This document shows, piece after piece, positions 23,620-34,285 of a stretch of DNA of 64,000 nt. Both the position numbers and the translations under genes were made by a program. The DNA is from Buxus sempervirens (Eukaryota; Streptophyta; Magnoliopsida; Buxales; Buxaceae). The notes beneath the pieces were generated by a model. That model searched no databases, was not told where the DNA came from, and saw only the letters and a program-made list of their open reading frames with translations. Position 1 is the first letter of the stretch; each line of letters starts with the position of its first letter. The DNA lies in assembly GCA_947561395.2 (NCBI GenBank), contig OX387183.1:34088853-34152852 (forward strand), written 5' to 3'.

Positions 23620-23890
23620 CTGCCGCTCACCTATCGAGGTGGGCGCGAGGTGAGCGCCGGTCGGCGGTGAAGAAAACGGGCAAAATCGACCTGCCGCTCA
23701 CCCGACGCTAGGTGAGCGCGAGATGAGCGCGAGATGGGCGTGAGGTGGGCGCGAGATTCGCGCGAGATGGGCGCCTTGTTTTCTACTTCGCGCGAGATGA
23801 GCGCGAGGTGGGCGCGAGATTGGCGGTAGGTCATTTTTAACGGGGCGCCTACCTCCGAGGTGAACGCCGGTGAGCGCGAGGTGAGCGGAT
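23620..23890. repeat. CpG-rich word block of the second B LTR
   Basis: Dense GGTGAGCGC, GGGCGCGAG and GAGATGAGCGC words in the minus-strand LTR, collinear with 5105-5365. Confidence 0.65.
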
Positions 23891-26395
23891 ACCCCCTGTG
23901 GTTTTCATTTCTCTGTTATTTTGAGATCTACATGACTGGCCAGTTTGTGAAGGTCTGTAACTACTCCAGTACACTCCTAATACTCCCAGAAGACTTCCCA
24001 ACCATATTTGAAATTAATCTAAACACTTTCATTTTCAATTTTAATTTCAATCCGGAGACTCTGTTCATGTAACTTTCCGAAAAACCAGAAAACATCATAC
24101 TATCACTTAATATACAAACCATGCATCAGAATAAGCTCGAGAAAACACAAAACACAAAACCCAGTTATAAAACAGTGCTACTCACAAGTATACGCTTAAT
24201 CCGAGAAACAAAAGCTTATTCCACAGCCGGCCGAGCATGACTTCCGGCTGCGCGCGTGGATGCGAAGGTCGCCGAACTGATCCCCTGCTCGCGAGAGAAA
24301 AAACCCACTGAAATCTGGATCTCCAACTCCACTAATCCAGTCGTAGCTCTCGCGGTTCTCATCTCTTCCCAGAGAAACCCTAATCGCCATGGTAGCCGCA
24401 AAACACCAAACCTCTTCAGTTATAAAAATATGATGCGAGCATTCCAAACCAAAAACCTAATTTCCCCTTTAGTATATATACCTTCCACACGCTCCCATAC
24501 GTATTGCCGCACGACAACCTTTTAAAAGCCTTGATCCTGTGCATGCTCACCCACTGAAACCTACATATTTCGGCCACTTAAATTAACAAACGCCCAAGCT
24601 ATATTTTAATAAATAAATAATGAAAAGAAAACTCTACCGAAAATCAGGGTCTTACAAATAACCAGTTCTAAATATGAATTTCAGCATGTTATATTATAGG
24701 AATTCAATATCAGAATCAATAACAGAATCCTTACGTTACTAGGATGCACTAAACAGTCACATCCAACCAACATACCAATTACATGCCTCCAGCATGTATG
24801 CAACAGTAATAACAAGTGTCTATGATTTTAGTGTCATTGTAGGACTCACAAAAATAGATAAACCTTTTGAGATGACTCTCGACCAATCGCTATACCACCG
24901 TGCAGCTTAGGAGCAATCCTACTAATGATACTCAAGTCCCATGCAGCGCAGCTTAGACAAGAGTTGTAGTCACTAACTTATTGCACATGTACCCATCAGA
25001 GTTGGCATGTACCACCAGCATGCAGCACCAGAATCAATACATGGAGATGGTCGCTTATCCACATATACAGGGAATCACCAGCGGCTCACCGGGGTGTCCC
25101 TCCATACATAGGACCTTCCCAGACAAACTAACTTGCAAAGGAAGCACGTCGCACCAGGGAGAAACTCAACCCAAATGACATATTCCTCAGCTATCTAGCA
25201 ACAACTATGGATCCATATCTAGCTATGCCCACTAGACTCCAAAATTCCCTAAAATATAATATTTCTATAAGGGTTGGTGCCTAGCGGCATATAAAGGTTA
25301 AATCTGTCAATTACTTCAATATTTGGTCATCTGAGTTCTGAATTCTCTTTATAAAGTTTTCTGGTTTATAGTGTCATTTAGAGATGTTCTGGTAATCAAA
25401 TAAGAGTCAAGTTTTCCAAAGACTGGATTTCTCAATTACGTTCAAAGTTCGGCAACTAATGTCCTAAATATCTCCCTAATTTATTTTTTTATAAAACAGG
25501 AAATTGGATAATTTATTTTGGTCTTAAAAACATCTTAGTTAATGATTAAAATTATCTAAAAATAGTTTGGAATTGAATCAGGGTTTGAAATTACGAAATT
25601 TTGAAATTTCTGCACAGAGCGCCTAGGATCGCCTCGGCGGTCTAAGGTAGGCGGTAGTTCAATTTAGATTGCCGACGATAAGTCTTCTCGCGATCTCGGG
25701 CGGTCTCAATTTTTTGGTGTAGCACCTAAGAGCACCGAGGATCGCCGAGCACAGTCGAGGTCGGCGATCACTCGAAATCGTTTAGAAACAGTGTAAAAAT
25801 GTGATTTTTCACGTCCAAGATCATTCTAACATACATATAGTATTGTTATCAAACTAAATACATGAATATAGCATACAAAAACATGCTTTGAAGATTAATC
25901 ACACGTAAATCCAAAAACAAGCGGAAAACTGTGTCACCTACCTCTATCGATTGTTCCCTCTTCTTCTCTTCTAAGCAACACTTTGCACAGAGTAACTCTC
26001 TCTCCAGATGGTGAAGAACACGAGACCAAAGTCCTTCTTTTCTCCTCCTTCTTCTTCTTCTTCTGTTGCTCACGGCTTGTCTCTTGCGGCTGTAGAATAC
26101 ATGCAAGTATTCTAAACGTATAGAATTAGGTTATTAAACTATTATATATACTCTCTGATCCCATGTAGCTCACTTACAAATTTTCCTATACACACTGCCC
26201 AATTAGAACGCAACGACTTAAAATAGGAATCATACCTTGATAACTCATGATCGAACGGTTGGATCTGTGTCCAACTCTGGATCTCCACTAATTATATCAT
26301 CCCCTACATTAATAAAATATTTCCATCAGTTATAACTATCAAGGATATTATTTATTAATTTATTATATTATTTAAGGAAAATTCAGGGTTTTACA

Positions 26396-26407
26396 TCCTC
26401 CCCTCCT
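26396..26407 (-). promoter_or_regulatory. Polypurine tract of the A element
   Basis: The minus strand reads AGGAGGGGAGGA directly before the 3' LTR start TGTAAAACCC. This is the plus-strand priming site for reverse transcription. Confidence 0.85.
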
Positions 26408-27108
26408 AAAAGAAAATTTTCGTCCTCGAAATTTACCTTGTGATTCTGGAAATAGGTGAGGATACTTCCTCTTCATTTCTGATTCTAACTCCCAAGTAGC
26501 CTCCTCAACTGTGTGGTTCTGCCAAAGTACTTTCACAAGTGGAATTGCTTTAGTACGAAGAACTTGCTCCTTCCTGTCCAAAATCTCAACTGGATGTTCC
26601 TCATATGTCAAGTCCCTTCGCACTACCAGTGGTTCATGCTGAATGATATAAGTAGGGTCATGCACGTACTTCCTCAACATAGAAACATGGAATACGTCAT
26701 GAACTCCTTCCAGCTGTGTAGGCAAATCCAATTTGTATGCCACTGGTCCCACTGTACTCTTAATCTCAAATGGACCTATATATCTTGGAGCCAATTTGCC
26801 TTTCTTCCCAAATCTCTTAATTCCACGAGATGGAGATATCTGCATAGCTCTTCTGACGACTCTGGGCTGTAATTATGTTCTACCTAATCTGATTTACCTT
26901 CTCAATGCTATCCTGTACAATCTGCGCCCCAATAAGTTGTCTTTCTCCAACTTCCACCCAGCACACTGGGGATCTACATGATCTGCCATAAAGCGCCTCA
27001 AATGGTGCCATCTGAATACTTGCCTGATAGCTATTATTATAGGCAAACTCCACCAATGGTAGGTGTTGATTCCAACTACCACCCCAATCCATAACACAAC
27101 ATCTCGGC
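26408..27108 (-). pseudogene. Integrase C-terminus and chromodomain (A element)
   Basis: After the C insertion the integrase continues with LVEFAYNNSYQASI and PFEALYGRSCRSP, then reaches a TAG at 26882-26880. The next frame carries RYIGPFEI (integrase C-terminal fold) and a chromodomain-like tail: HPVEILDRKEQVLR, VLWQNHTVEEATWE and KYPHLF. A chromodomain after integrase is typical of chromoviruses and is thought to direct insertion into heterochromatin. The coding tail ends next to the PPT. The frame is broken by the insertion and at least one stop. Confidence 0.9.
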
Positions 27109-28334
27109 ATATCTGTGCGCGCCTCGGAAACGCGGCACGGGAAAATTCGGAGTCGCCACCGCCTGATGGGGTGCAGGCGGACACCTGGGTGCCTAATCTT
27201 GTCTATTAAGGCTTGGGTCTGCTGCTTTTGAGATTCTAAGTAGGGTCGCGGTTGTGGTCCGGGGAAGTCCGTAGACACCCCGGTCCACCCCATCGGGTGA
27301 CGGGTCCCTTAGGTTTATCCTAGTTTGAGTCAGCTTACTTGGGTTTCACCCGATTCCTAATCCGATATGCAGTTTGGTTAAGTCTGGCGGGACCACCTGA
27401 GTGGTGTGGGTCCCTTTAATTGCTTTTATCTTGATTAATTAGATAATCTGAGTCTGGTTGGGTGGGCCCCGTTGGAAGGCCCACGGTGTCCTTGGCGGGC
27501 TTTGGTCAAGCTCATGTACCCTTGTAGGCCTCAGTCTAAGCCTGAGAGGCCCTTTGGATTTTTGGTTCAATGAGTTGGTTTTATTTTGGAGTTCAAGTTG
27601 GATTATTAAGTGATTTACATGCAAAGTGGGCCGGTTCGGTTTGTGGGCCCATTGGGTGGGCCGCACATGGTGGCCAGGTAATTTATCGGATTTATCTTAC
27701 TTAAGTTTCCAAAAATGGGTGGGACACTGGGCTTGGGGCCCGTAGTCCTGATTAGGGCTTGAAAGCCCAGGTTATGTGAAGTTAGGGTTTTGAACCCTTA
27801 CTTGGTTGGTTCGTGGGCTTTGGCGGGCCCAATAGGCCCCTTGCCCTTGGTCTCGGCCAAACTACGCATTTCATGCATCCATTCACTAATAAGTTCGGGT
27901 GGGCCGCATTAGGTTTGGCCCGCCCAGTTAAATCAGTTAATTTTACTTATCTTGATTAAGTTACATGCATACATTTCATTGTGTTTATTGGGCTTGGTGG
28001 GCCCCGTTGGAAGGCCCACTAATATACAAAATTGGACCGATGGCCCATGTCCCAAGTTGGGTTTCCGAGTGACTCGGAGACCCTGTTGGTTTATTTGGTT
28101 CGGTTCGGAAATGGCACCCATATCTAGCAATAATCACAGAAAATGCACAAAATTGACACTTTGTTAGGGAGAGACCGGCTCACTATGTTGGGTCCAAGCC
28201 CTGCACCAAGAAACGAGTTGGACGTGCAGCGATCAAAGGGGGTGGGGGGTGCGGGGGGCTTTGCCCCCTGAGGTACGGTAAAGGGCATTTTTGGGCTTTC
28301 AAAAAATACAAGTAATTTGGCCTTAAAAGGGTAT

Positions 28335-28555
28335 GCACTGACCTCTGGGCGCTAGGCGCGAGGTCAGTGCAAGCTGGGCGGACCGAAAACCGACAAAAAC
28401 CATCCGCGCGTGAGCTAGGCGCGAGCTCAGCGGATGCAAAAAATGCTCCGTGCGAGCTCGGCGGATGCAAAAACTCTCCGCGCGAGCTCAGCGTGAGCTT
28501 AGCGCGAGTTGAGCGCCAGCTGAGCGCAAGCTCAGCGCAACTCGGCGCATACCCA
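28335..28555. repeat. Downstream palindromic-word block of C copy 3
   Basis: AGCGCGAGCTCAGCG, AGCGCAAGCTCAGCGC and CGCGCGAGCTCAGC words recur. The block is bounded by GGGTATGC on one side and GCGCATACCC on the other, and the GCGCATACCC boundary is repeated exactly at the upstream palindrome (29331-29340). Confidence 0.75.
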
Positions 28556-29273
28556 CTACGAAATCCGATCTTCTGTTTTTTGCTCAAACTCCATTTCTGA
28601 CTGGTTTTTTTATCTCTGAAACACCTTTCTAGGGATCCTTAGACTCCCAGAAGACGTTCGAACACAGCTTGAAATTAAATTAAGCTACTTCAACATCCCG
28701 ACTCAAATCTCTTCGCTAGAATCCGAACCTCAAAACCAAATACCGACGCGACTAACAGAGAAGGGAAAAGGGGGTTTATATTGGGGTACAAGAGATGGAA
28801 GAAATCTGAGGGAACATGCTCCCCCTTTGAATCAGAACAGCAATGATAGTAAACAACTAAAAGCGATTAAATCATGCTCAAAATACCATGCTTGGCCTAT
28901 TTTTATTCATGCTGAAGGAACGAGTTGAGGGAAATATTACCTTGGGTTAACGAACCCCGGCAAGATGCGTGGAACTCCTTGAGCACGAACGACTGCCGGA
29001 GCAACACCTCTCCTCACCAGCTTGTCGTCCTCGGTTGTGAGGCAACAGAGAGGAATAAGGAAGGGTTTTTAACTTAGGCAAAGCAGGGAGGACCGGTTCT
29101 CTGCGGGAAGAGCAAACCCCGAAGAACACCAACGAAGAGAGTGAGAACTCTTTGCCCAGGAAAGAACTTCGCAAGAGAAATGCCAGCCAAAAAAAATCCA
29201 AACCCAAAAACAGCCAACCTTAAATTTTTCAACCAAAAACTTTTCCAACCCCTCGCACGAAGAGTCGCGCGGC

Positions 29274-29281
29274 TTTATATA
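29274..29281 (-). promoter_or_regulatory. TATA box of C copy 3
   Basis: The minus strand reads TATATAAA, about 20 bp downstream of the perfect palindrome. Confidence 0.6.
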
Positions 29282-29303
29282 GGCGAGGAAAAAGGGGGTA
29301 TCC

Positions 29304-29332
29304 GCTAAGCTTGCGCTAAGCGCAAGCTTAGC
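29304..29332. repeat. Perfect inverted repeat, upstream block of C copy 3
   Basis: GCTAAGCTTGCGC, a TAA spacer, then GCGCAAGCTTAGC: 13-bp perfect arms. The outer flanks GGGTAT and ATACCC are also complementary, so the imperfect inverted repeat spans about 29296-29340. It occupies the place of the GTATCCG palindromes of copies 1 and 2. Confidence 0.95.
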
Positions 29333-29609
29333 GCATACCCGCTTGCCACGTTCGCGCGAGCGGCAATATGATGAAAAAATATTTAATGCGGCCGCTCGTC
29401 GGTCGGAAAATCTGAATTTTTCAGATTTAGTCCCTGGCCATTTTCGATTTAATTCGATATTCTCGGATTTTTACAGATTTAGTCTCTGGGATATTTCGGA
29501 CATTTGGATATTTACAGATTGATCCCCGAGATATTTTCCTGCGCAACTCGCCACGTGTGCAGCTTTTTGCCACGTGTGCAGTTTGCCGGTTTTTGCTGCT
29601 CGGAAACTT

Positions 29610-30160
29610 CGTCAGCTCATATTTTCTCCATCCGGACTCCGATTTGGGCAAACTCAGTTGCGTTAGAATTGTATCGGAGCCCTTTATCCAATGACACAGG
29701 GGTAGGCATCTGGATCGGATTTTAGCAGAAAGTCAACTTTTGGCTCCGCTCAAGTTTGACCGCCCGCAGAACCCTCATCCGGACTCCGATTCCTGCACAC
29801 TCAGTTGCGTTGGAACCGTGTCAGGATTCTCTATCCAATGACAAAGGGGTAGGCATCTGGATCGGATTTTAGCAGAAAGTCAACTTTTGGCTCTGCTCAA
29901 GTTTGACCGCCCGCAGAACCCTCATCCGGACTTTGATTCCTGCAAACTCAGTTGCGTTGGAACCGTGTTGGGATTCTCTATCCAATGATATAGAGGTAAG
30001 CATCTAGATCTAGTTTTAGCAGAAAGTCAACTTTTGGCTCCGCTCAAGTTTGACCGCCCGCAGAACCCTCATCCGGACTCCGATTCCTACAAACTCAGTT
30101 GCGTTGGAACCGTGTCGAGATTCTCTATCCAATGATATAAAGCGAGGTGGCCAATTTTCA
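29610..30160 (-). repeat. 147-bp tandem repeat in U3 of C copy 3 (about 3.7 units)
   Basis: TCCGGACTCC or its one variant starts at 29631, 29778, 29925 and 30072, each exactly 147 bp apart. GTAGGCATCTGGATCGG at 29702 and 29849, with a diverged copy at 29996, confirms the period. Other C copies have two units at 147 and 148 bp spacing. The array is upstream of the TATA box on the minus strand. Confidence 0.95.
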
Positions 30161-30263
30161 CTTGATCAAAAAGTCAACTTTTGACCCTCAGGGTTTGACT
30201 TTTTGTCCAGGGTTTGCATTTCCGGCTCTTCTGGGAGCGCAAAAATGAGGTGCTTACAATATC

Positions 30264-30857
30264 TTCCAACGTCTGAATGGTACGCTCAGACTGTCCATCT
30301 ATCTGAGGATGATAGCTGGTGCTGAAATTAAGCTTAGTGCCCAAGCCTGCCTGAAATGCAAGCCAAAAGCGCGACGTGAATCGTGCATCTCTGTCAGACA
30401 CTATGGAAACTGGCACTCCATGAAGTATTACTATCTCCTTGACATATAGCTCAGCTAAAGACTTCAACTGCTGTGTAGTGCTAATAAGCAAGAAATGTGC
30501 TGACTTAATCAGTCTATCCACAACAACCCAAATAGCATCTTCCTTCCTTGCTGTCAATGGTAACCCAGATACAAAGTCCATGGTCACATGTTCCCACTTC
30601 CATTCTGAAATAGGAAGTGACTGAAGTAACCCAGGTGGCTTCCGATGTTCAGCCTTCACTTGCTGGCATGTCAAACATTTAGCCACAGACTCTGCAATCT
30701 CTCTCTTCATTCCTGACCACCAATAAATTTCTTTCAAATTCTTGTACATCTTTGTGCTTCCTGGATGAACTGCATACCTTGATCTATAACCCTCTGTTAA
30801 TATCTTTTCCTTAATATTCTCGTCAGCTGGAACACAAATACAGCCTCTATATCTCAA
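30264..30857 (-). pseudogene. Integrase N-terminal and catalytic core (A element)
   Basis: Integrase inserts the reverse-transcribed element into chromosomes. The zinc-binding region shows HPGSTKMY and CLTCQQVK, but the expected first His is Tyr in EGYRSRY. The catalytic Asp residues are in [10 protein letters not shown] and IVSDRDARF, and the Glu in [14 protein letters not shown]. The frame ends at the C insertion (30258) and continues at 27108. The upstream junction with RNase H is damaged by a TAG at 30902 and a probable frameshift. Confidence 0.92.
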
Positions 30858-30899
30858 TAGCCCATCTCTATCTGAAAATCTGCAGCTGCCTCAGATCCT

Positions 30900-31499
30900 C
30901 TACTCATCATCTCCCTGGTTTGAATCAACTGTGGGCCAGTCAACCAAATCTGGCTCAATCTGAACACGGGAAACTCTGATCACTCCATCCTGTGGCATGC
31001 TAAACTCTCCCTGCCAATCTCTGACTAAATCCACCAATCTACACTGGCTCATCATAAAAGCTGCTAAAGTGGCTACTTGATCCTCAACTGCACTTTTTCT
31101 ACTCAAAGCATCGGCCACTACATTTGCTTTACCAGGGTGGTATTGCAACGTAAACTTGAAATCCTTAAGTAGATCCATCCATCGACGCTGCCTCATATTC
31201 AAGTCTCTCTATGAAAACAGATATCTCAAGCTCTTATGATCAGAAAATATCTCAAACTCTACCCCATAAAGATAATGCCTCCATAGCTTCAGTGTGACGA
31301 CTATGGCTGCTAACTCTAGATCGTGAGTAGGGTAGTTCTTCTCATACGGCCTCAACAATCTCGAAGCATACGCTACAACTCTGCCTTGCTGCATCAAAAC
31401 ACATCCCAAGCCGATCCTAGAAGCATCACAATATACTGCAAATGCCTCGTCCATTGATGGCACAATCAAAACTGGGGCAGTAGTCAACCTCTGCTTCAC
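30900..31499 (-). pseudogene. RNase H (A element)
   Basis: The RNase H domain degrades the RNA strand during reverse transcription. [14 protein letters not shown] carries the first catalytic Asp. [20 protein letters not shown] and [10 protein letters not shown] follow, then the tether to integrase with HPGKANVVADALSRK. A TAG at 31211-31209 splits it, followed by RDLNMRQRRWMD in frame, and a TAG at 30902-30900 ends it. Both stops are one C-to-T change from CAG. Confidence 0.9.
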
Positions 31500-31532
31500 C
31501 TCCTGGAAACTCTGCTCACATTTCTCATCCCA

Positions 31533-32951
31533 CTAGAATTTCACTGTCTTCTTGGTTAGGTTAGACAAAGGTGCAGCTATACGAGAAAATCCTGCGATGA
31601 ATCTCCTATAGTACCCTGTCATACCAAGGAAACTCCTGACCTCTATCACTGTAGTGAGTCTAGGACATTCTGCCACTGCCTTAACCTTCTCAGGGTCCAC
31701 AGATATACCCTCACCTAAGATAACATGACCTAAGAATGAAATCTGCCTCAGCCAAAACTGACACTTGCTGAATTTCCCATACAGCCCGTGGTCTCTCAAG
31801 GTATGCAATACTGCCTTCAAATGCCCAACATGTGCCTTTCGGGTCTTAGAATATACTAGGATGTCATCAATGAACACCACTACAAAACTGTCCAAGTATG
31901 CATGAAAAATCCTGTTCATGAGGTAAATGAAAACAGCTGGGGCATTGGTCAGCCCAAAAGGCATAACCAAGAACTCATAATGCCCATAGCGTGTACGGAA
32001 AGTCGTCTTCTCTATGTCCTCCTCCGCCACTCTCAACTGATGGTAGCTCGACCTTAAATCTATCCTGGAGAACCAAGATGCACCTCCTAACTGGTCAAAC
32101 AGGTCATCAATCCTAGGTAACGGATACTTGTTCTTCATTGTCACTTGATTCAGTTGCCTATAATCAATACACATCCTCATACTACCGTCCTTCTTCTGCA
32201 CAAACAGAACTAGTGCACCCCATGGCGACACACTCGGTCTGATGAATCCGTTCTCCTGAAGCTCATCTAGTTGCTTCTTCAGTTCCTCTTGTTCTGGTTT
32301 CGCAAGCCGATAGGGTGGCTTCAAAACTAGAGCCGTACCAGGCATCAACTGGATCCTGAACTCTACTCCTCTAGCAGGTGGCAATCCAGGTAAATCCTCT
32401 TGAAACACATCCGCAAACTCCTGAACTACAGGTACATCGGAGATGACAAGGGTGTCACTCCTAAGCTCCTCTGCTATCACAGATGCTACCAGACCAATCC
32501 ACGACTTCAACCCCTCACATTTGAAACAATGAGTGGTATAATCTGGCCCTCTAACTATCACCGTGCCCGCGTAGTAGTCCAATGTCACATGATGTCTACA
32601 TAACCAGTCCATCCCCAATATTACATCAAATCCCCCAATATCTAAGGCAATCAAATCGCCAGACAAATCTAGTCTACCCAATCTAATCATGCAGTCTCTA
32701 TACATATATTCCACTCTAGTAGACTCTCCCAAAGGTGTGTGTACAGATAATGCAATATCTAATTCCGTGGGTGACAAACCAATCCGTTGTGCATAAGCAG
32801 GCGATATAAATGAATGTGAAGCACCAGAATCAAACAAAACACATGTTGATCTACCACAAATGAAAATAATACCTCTGATCAGCTCAGGTGCCTCATGGTC
32901 AGCCTCGATATCCTCCACATGCTCAAGCTCACGCTCCTCATGTGCCTCCAT
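31533..32951 (-). pseudogene. Protease and reverse transcriptase (A element)
   Basis: Near residue 41 the frame shows the aspartic protease active site FDSGAS. The RT follows: [42 protein letters not shown] and the catalytic [10 protein letters not shown] (near 31860-31875). It ends with [11 protein letters not shown]. The open frame begins after a TAG at 33071 and stops at TAG 31535-31533. This is the longest undamaged stretch of the element. The pol order protease-RT-RNase H-integrase identifies Ty3/gypsy. Confidence 0.93.
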
Positions 32952-33068
32952 TGCATATACCCTCGCTGGCTGCGGTTGCTGAGCAGGTACTACCTGCCTC
33001 TGACCTCCTCTCTGAACTGATCCCCTGCCCTGAGACCTCTGTCCTACTGGCGCTCTCTGAGCTGGCTG

Positions 33069-34160
33069 CTAAAACTGTGGCCTCTGTGGGAAAGCAGGCG
33101 CAGGCTCTGACTGTGGTAGTGCTAGTCGTGGCACTGCTAACGACTGATAGCTCGGAGAGAAACGACAATCAGTGATCCTATGACCCACCTTTCCGCATCT
33201 GTAACAAGTGCCCGGTGCTGCGACACACGGACCAGGTACATGATGCCTAGCACAACTGGCACATCCCGTCTGGGCTGGTCTATACTGACCTCCTGAAGGC
33301 TTCACCCTAGTCCAGTCTCTGTGCCTCTTGTTTCCACTAAGGAAACCTCTCTGGTCTGCCGGCCTCATAGGTGGTCTAACCCTTCTCTGGCTCACTCTTG
33401 CCTCTATGTCACTCTCAGCCCTGGTGGCTCTACGTACCACGTCCTTCAATTTTGTGCATAAGAGTACTGTCAACATACTCTTAATCTTAGGCTTCAGACC
33501 CTGTTCAAAATGTGCAGTCAGCCTCCTCTCATCCTGTGTCATGTGGGGTGCAAATTGAGATAAGGCTGCAAATCTAGCCTCATACTAGGCCACTGTCTAG
33601 CTCCCCTGAGTAATCTCCATGAATTCCTGCTCCTTCTTGAGCCGAACCTCCTCAGAAAAGTACTGGTCGTAGAAGACCTCTCGGAATCTATCCCAAGTCA
33701 TATAAGTAGCTTGAGGGTCCTGCATCTTCCTGGCTATCCACCAGTGAACTGCCTCACCCTGAAATAAGAATGCTGCCAGTCTCACCCTCCTATCCAATGG
33801 GCATCCCATGGCCTCGAAAATCCACTCCACTCGCATCAGCCATCGCTCTGCCTCCATCGGATCTGGACGTCCACTGAAAATAGGTGGATCTAACTTCCTG
33901 AACTGCTCTAGATCCTTGGCCGTCTGTATCGCTCTCTCATGTATGGGCGCATCCCCGTGACCATCGCCACCATTTCCACCATTGCCATACTGGCTCAGTC
34001 ACTCCTCCCTTTCCTTGGCAAGAAGCTCTGCCAAGCTACTCACAACTGCCCACACATCACCCCCTGGAGGTGGTGGAGGTAATGGAACATCCTGCTGCTC
34101 CTCCTCAACATCAACTCTCTCAACAGGATCAGCTCTAGCACGTCTCGCTCTACCAGACAT
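33069..34160 (-). pseudogene. Gag (A element), three internal stops and a terminal TAG
   Basis: The start ATG at 34160 (MSGRARRARADP) is about 110 bp inside the PBS. In one frame it encodes the Gag capsid-like region (EWIFEAMGCPLDRRVRL, GEAVHWW), QFAPHM, a basic stretch, a first Cys/His cluster (CASCARHHVPGPC) and a CCHC zinc knuckle CYRCGKVGHRITDC (33206-33165). Stops are TGA 34001, TAG 33599, TAG 33587 and TAG 33071. All can be explained as C-to-T changes at CAG or CGA codons. Gag packages element RNA; this copy cannot. Confidence 0.9.
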
Positions 34161-34270
34161 CTGCAAAATACAAATTTAACTTGTTAGTATCCAATAATTC
34201 TAGGGGTTCTATCTAGCGTAGTCACAATCCCATTCCCCTAAAGCTGGCTATCTAAGGTTAGGACCATTTT

Positions 34271-34281
34271 CTCTGATACCA
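34271..34281 (-). promoter_or_regulatory. Primer binding site of the A element (tRNA-iMet)
   Basis: The minus strand reads TGGTATCAGAG, 4 nt from the 5' LTR boundary at 34286. Confidence 0.88.
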
Positions 34282-34285
34282 TCTC

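Larger units (their letters stand above)
22013..24656 (-). mobile_element. Family B solo LTR (2644 bp)
   Basis: It runs from TGTAACGCCCCGGATCCGAG to CAGGGTCTTACA with perfect TSD AATAA at 22008-22012 and 24657-24661. It is homologous to 4330-6915, but lacks the minisatellite and has a 318-bp duplication instead. GAGATACGAATATC is at 22246, next to a GTTTTCAG acceptor-like site on the minus strand. It is inserted in the 3' LTR of the A element. Confidence 0.9.
18011..26395 (-). mobile_element. 3' LTR of the A element (about 2.36 kb in three pieces)
   Basis: The pieces are 18011-18442, 21817-22012 and 24662-26395, collinear with the 5' LTR at 34286-36658. The C and B insertions between them have perfect 5-bp TSDs. 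The micro-ORF (start 21896) is cut by the C insertion. Confidence 0.9.
27114..30258 (-). mobile_element. Family C element, probable solo LTR (3145 bp)
   Basis: On the minus strand it runs from TGTAAGCACCTCATTTTTGC to GAGGCGCGCACA with perfect TSD ATATC at 27109-27113 and 30259-30263. It interrupts the integrase of the A element. It has a 147-bp tandem array in U3, a perfect 29-bp palindrome near the TATA box, a CAAG|GTAATA donor-like site at 28940, a CpG-rich block, and a GGCCCA-rich tract (27400-28050). Confidence 0.88.

Noticed and set aside
28367-28600. Arg/Ser/Ala-rich frames over the CpG-rich blocks (also at 5150-5428 and 28183-28587)
   Set aside because: They are products of GC-rich palindromic repeats, open on both strands, without homology.
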